From assembly GCA_903929895.1 (NCBI GenBank), contig CAIYWM010000767.1:1-7400 (forward strand): a DNA stretch of 7,400 nt, in the 5' to 3' direction. Source of the stretch: an uncultured Alphaproteobacteria bacterium (GTDB lineage: Bacteria > Pseudomonadota > Alphaproteobacteria > Reyranellales > Reyranellaceae). Below the pieces are notes generated by a model. That model saw only the letters and a list, made by a program, of their open reading frames with translations. It did not search any database and was not told the DNA's origin. Both the position numbers and the translations under genes were made by a program. This document shows positions 5,653 to 7,400 of this stretch, in pieces. How positions within the stretch are numbered: the first letter of the stretch is position 1; every line of letters starts with the position of its first letter.

Positions 5653-5667
5653 TTGCCGAGTGGGAAT

Positions 5668-6195
5668 TCAGGCCTTGGGCCGGACCAGCATCGCCAGGCC
5701 CTGCTCGATGGCCGTGCGGGCCATGGCGCGGAGCTGGTCGTCGGTCGCGCTGCTGACCGGATGGCCGATCTGGGCAAAGGCATAGCCCGGCATGCCGAGC
5801 ACGCGGCTCATCATGTCGGCGGCACTCGCGAACCGCGTGGTCATCACGCTGAACGCCGGAACTTCAAGTCTTTCAGCGGTAACTGAGTCGTGCAGACTGC
5901 ACGATGAGCAGCTCCCTCAATCTCCCAGGCCGGAGACGACGGCATCCCAGCCCTTGATCTCCGCCACGATGTGGGGATCTGCCGGAGCGCTGTAGTTCGA
6001 CTTGGTGCGGCTCACCACGTTGGCGACGCCGTATTCCTCGCGCAGGATCTGGTCGAGGTGCCTGAAGAAGCCCTTGGTGCCTTCCTTGCCGTTGGAGATG
6101 AAGCCGATCGTCTTGCCTTCCAGCGAGTCGAGGCGCGGGGCGAGCTGGCCGGCCGGCGGGGCGGTGCCCGGTGTGGGATCGAGAACTTCGAACAT
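5668..6195 (-). CDS. UGSC-family selenoprotein; TGA at 5919-5917 read as selenocysteine (Sec93)
   Basis: Read from ATG 6195, the frame runs 92 codons to a TGA at 5919-5917. That TGA is followed by GGG AGC TGC, giving Gly-Asp-Sec-Gly-Ser-Cys. This is the defining motif of the UGSC (seleno)protein family, reported from marine metagenome selenoproteome surveys and also found with Cys in place of Sec. The frame stays open for 82 more codons to TGA 5670-5668, giving 175 aa. The later part is family-like: SCSSCSLHDSVTAERLEVPAF, then RVLGMPGYAF and IGHPVSSATDDQL. The N-terminal part has GKTIGFISNGKEGTKGFF (~27-44). No signal or membrane segment is visible. Sec93 and Cys96 form a UxxC redox pair, implying selenothiol redox chemistry; the substrate is unknown. 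A fdhF-like SECIS hairpin lies at the right distance downstream of the UGA. The SD TAGGAGGAA overlaps the stop of the upstream partner gene. A standard gene caller would truncate this to 92 aa and miss 5668-5916. Confidence 0.92.
5884..5919 (-). promoter_or_regulatory. Candidate bacterial SECIS element (Sec insertion signal)
   Basis: On the minus strand, beginning at the UGA itself, a perfect 7-bp hairpin UCGUGCA-GUC-UGCACGA (5904-5888) has its GU-containing loop 19 nt after the UGA. From the established E. coli fdhF sequence, the SelB-binding hairpin contains UGCAGGUCUGCAC with the loop 18 nt after its UGA, and both are preceded by CAUCG. UGAG (5919-5916) can also pair with CUCA (5887-5884) to close an outer stem. 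The unpaired bulged U of the fdhF upper stem is absent. The element is within the coding sequence, as expected for bacteria. Confidence 0.75.
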
Positions 6196-6200
6196 GGTGA

Positions 6201-6209
6201 TTCCTCCTA
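6201..6209 (-). promoter_or_regulatory. Shine-Dalgarno of the selenoprotein gene overlapping the upstream stop codon
   Basis: On the minus strand, TAGGAGGAA contains the TAG stop of the 351-aa gene (6209-6207) and the SD AGGAGG, five to seven bases before ATG 6195. This fixes the selenoprotein start and indicates translational coupling, so the two products are probably made in a fixed ratio. Confidence 0.9.
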
Positions 6210-7262
6210 CTTCTTGGGCGGTTCGCAATCGACGCAGACGCCGATCGGCAACGTCACGGCATAGCTCTTGTTGCCGAGCCAGGGCGGGATGACGGCGCCG
6301 AAGCCGCCGGCCGGTCCGCCCGCTGCCACGACCAGGAGCTGGTCGGGCGAATCCATCGCCGTGTAGACGCTGTCGCCGCGGTCGCGGACGACGGCGCCCT
6401 TGCCGACATCGGCCCATTCGCGGCGGTGGATGCGGGCGCGTTCATGGATGAAGGTCGCGATGTCGGCCTTGGTCCAGCCGCCCGCCTGCAGATGCTCGCG
6501 CAGCTGCTTGGGGATGATCAGTGCGTAGTTGCCGGGATGGATCGAGTAATGGCGCATGTTGGCGCGCATCTCGGCCGCGAAGGTCTCGAGGATCTCCTCG
6601 GGCTTCGTGGTCCATTCGTTCATGAGCTGGCGCGGCGCGCCGGCCGCCAGCACGGTCACGGAGGACGCGCCCTTCGGCACGCCGCGATGCTCGGCCAGCG
6701 GCAGCCAGGTCGTGTCCTCCTCGTCCTCGGCGACGCAGTAGCTGAACTTGCCGGGATGGCCGAGAGTCGACCGGTCGATCACGCCCGGCCGGTCGTCCAG
6801 CAGGTTGATCAGGCAAAGCCGGATGGCGCGGCCGATGACCGCCGTGGCCCGGTCCGAATTGGCGAGCGCATTGAACGAGCCGCTGGCGCCAATCTCGAGA
6901 CGGATCGGTCCATTCAATATGACCAGCACCGCGCAGCCGCCGGTGCTCGCCGTCGCGCCATGCATCAGGAACTCTTCCTGCATCATGGCGGTCCAGGCCG
7001 TCACGACGACCGGGAAGTGCATGGGCAGGCAACCGGCCATCACGGCGTTGATCGCGAGCTTCTCGGCGGTGATGGCGAGGCCGCGCACCGGCTCGATGCC
7101 GATCAGCTGGTCGGGCGGCATCATCACCCATTCGAGGCAGGCTTCCACCGCCTCGCGCGTCGGCGGCACGATGGGCAGACCGTCGGTCCAGCCGTTGGAA
7201 TGATAGAGCTCCTGGACCGCCGAGATGCTGTCGGCCGAGTAGGATCGGGATGCAAACTGCAC
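6207..7262 (-). CDS. Conserved protein of unknown function, partner of the UGSC selenoprotein (351 aa)
   Basis: The start is taken as GTG 7262 because GGAGGAAA (7274-7267) lies 4-7 nt upstream. An upstream in-frame ATG at 7295 would add 11 residues but run through this SD. I recognise the pattern as a recurrent uncharacterised family: NGWTDGLPIVPPT near residue 23-35, EKLAINAVMAGCLPMHFPVV, a GCAVLVILNGP segment, RLCLINL, and HPGKFSYCVAEDEEDTTW. The protein ends in PIGVCVDCEPPKK, with a CxxC pair (Cys343, Cys346) on a likely flexible tail. Other Cys residues lie in AGCLP, GGCAV and SYCVAE. There is no signal peptide or obvious transmembrane span. Tight coupling to the UGSC selenoprotein suggests that the two act together, perhaps exchanging electrons between the CxxC tail and the UxxC site. 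That role is inference; the reaction is unknown. Confidence 0.9.
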   Translation of the reverse strand: MQFASRSYSADSISAVQELYHSNGWTDGLPIVPPTREAVEACLEWVMMPPDQLIGIEPVRGLAITAEKLAINAVMAGCLPMHFPVVVTAWTAMMQEEFLMHGATASTGGCAVLVILNGPIRLEIGASGSFNALANSDRATAVIGRAIRLCLINLLDDRPGVIDRSTLGHPGKFSYCVAEDEEDTTWLPLAEHRGVPKGASSVTVLAAGAPRQLMNEWTTKPEEILETFAAEMRANMRHYSIHPGNYALIIPKQLREHLQAGGWTKADIATFIHERARIHRREWADVGKGAVVRDRGDSVYTAMDSPDQLLVVAAGGPAGGFGAVIPPWLGNKSYAVTLPIGVCVDCEPPKK

Positions 7263-7311
7263 GTTGTTTCCTCCACCGCTCCGGGCACATGACACCGGAC
7301 GGTCACCTGCC

Positions 7312-7339
7312 AGAATAGTCTTCTGCGCGCCTATGCCAA
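7312..7339 (-). promoter_or_regulatory. Candidate sigma-70-type promoter of the selenoprotein operon
   Basis: On the minus strand, TTGGCA (7339-7334, 5/6 to TTGACA) is followed after 16 nt by TATTCT (7317-7312, 4/6 to TATAAT). Transcription would start near 7305, giving a leader of ~40 nt with the SD near its 3' end. The region further upstream (7340-7400) holds AT-richer sequence including GATAC...GTATC-like bases but no recognised operator. The assignment rests only on hexamers and position. Confidence 0.35.
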
Positions 7340-7400
7340 CCGCAAGCTGATAGCCTGGATTATTCCATTTCGCGTATCAAAGCCTGGCCGGCTTGGGCCA

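Noticed and set aside
5917..5919. TGA as an ordinary stop or a nonsense mutation ending a 92-aa protein
   Set aside because: The next codons form Gly-Ser-Cys of the UGSC motif, the frame stays open for 82 codons with family-like sequence, and a SECIS-like hairpin sits at the right distance. A random nonsense mutation would not come with these.
6426..7292. Long plus-strand frame opposite the 351-aa gene
   Set aside because: It is the mirror of a GC-rich coding sequence: Arg/His/Gly-rich translation, no SD, no domain. The minus-strand frame has recognisable motifs and a strong SD.

Overview
The window is GC-rich DNA with long codon-biased reading frames, two Bug/TctC-type solute receptors and CTCCCC/GGGGAG palindromic intergenic repeats. 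This fits a free-living alphaproteobacterium of the Reyranella/Bradyrhizobium/Rhodospirillales kind. That placement is inferred from style and gene content, not from a marker gene.

Left part, plus strand (1-2743): the C-terminal end of an unrecognised protein is followed 27 nt later by a periplasmic Bug/TctC-family binding protein. Next come two tiny low-complexity genes, one Gln-rich (51 aa) and one Pro-rich (56 aa), separated by a strong rho-independent terminator, and then a DoxX-family membrane protein preceded by a near-perfect 19-bp dyad.

Middle part, plus strand (2744-5248): a tight gene cluster encodes a second Bug receptor with a Tat-type signal, two tandem Lin0512-family paralogues, and a glutathione S-transferase-like protein. 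The second Lin0512 copy has an in-frame TAG at codon 23, exactly where copy 1 has AAG (Lys). The cluster ends in a block of five consecutive palindromes (5255-5362) lying between convergent genes.

Right part, minus strand (7400 down to 5378): this is the most interesting region. A 351-aa protein of unknown function ending in a CxxC tail is followed by a gene that conventional calling would truncate at a TGA. Reading that TGA as selenocysteine gives an uninterrupted 175-aa protein with the signature Gly-Asp-Sec-Gly-Ser-Cys, the hallmark of the UGSC selenoprotein family. A hairpin 3' of the UGA closely resembles the bacterial SECIS of E. coli fdhF in sequence and spacing. The two genes are translationally coupled, since the stop codon of the first lies inside the Shine-Dalgarno of the second. 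A 74-aa two-helix membrane protein follows. The pair looks like a selenium-dependent redox module of unknown substrate. If the reading is right, the host must encode SelA, SelB, SelC and SelD elsewhere.
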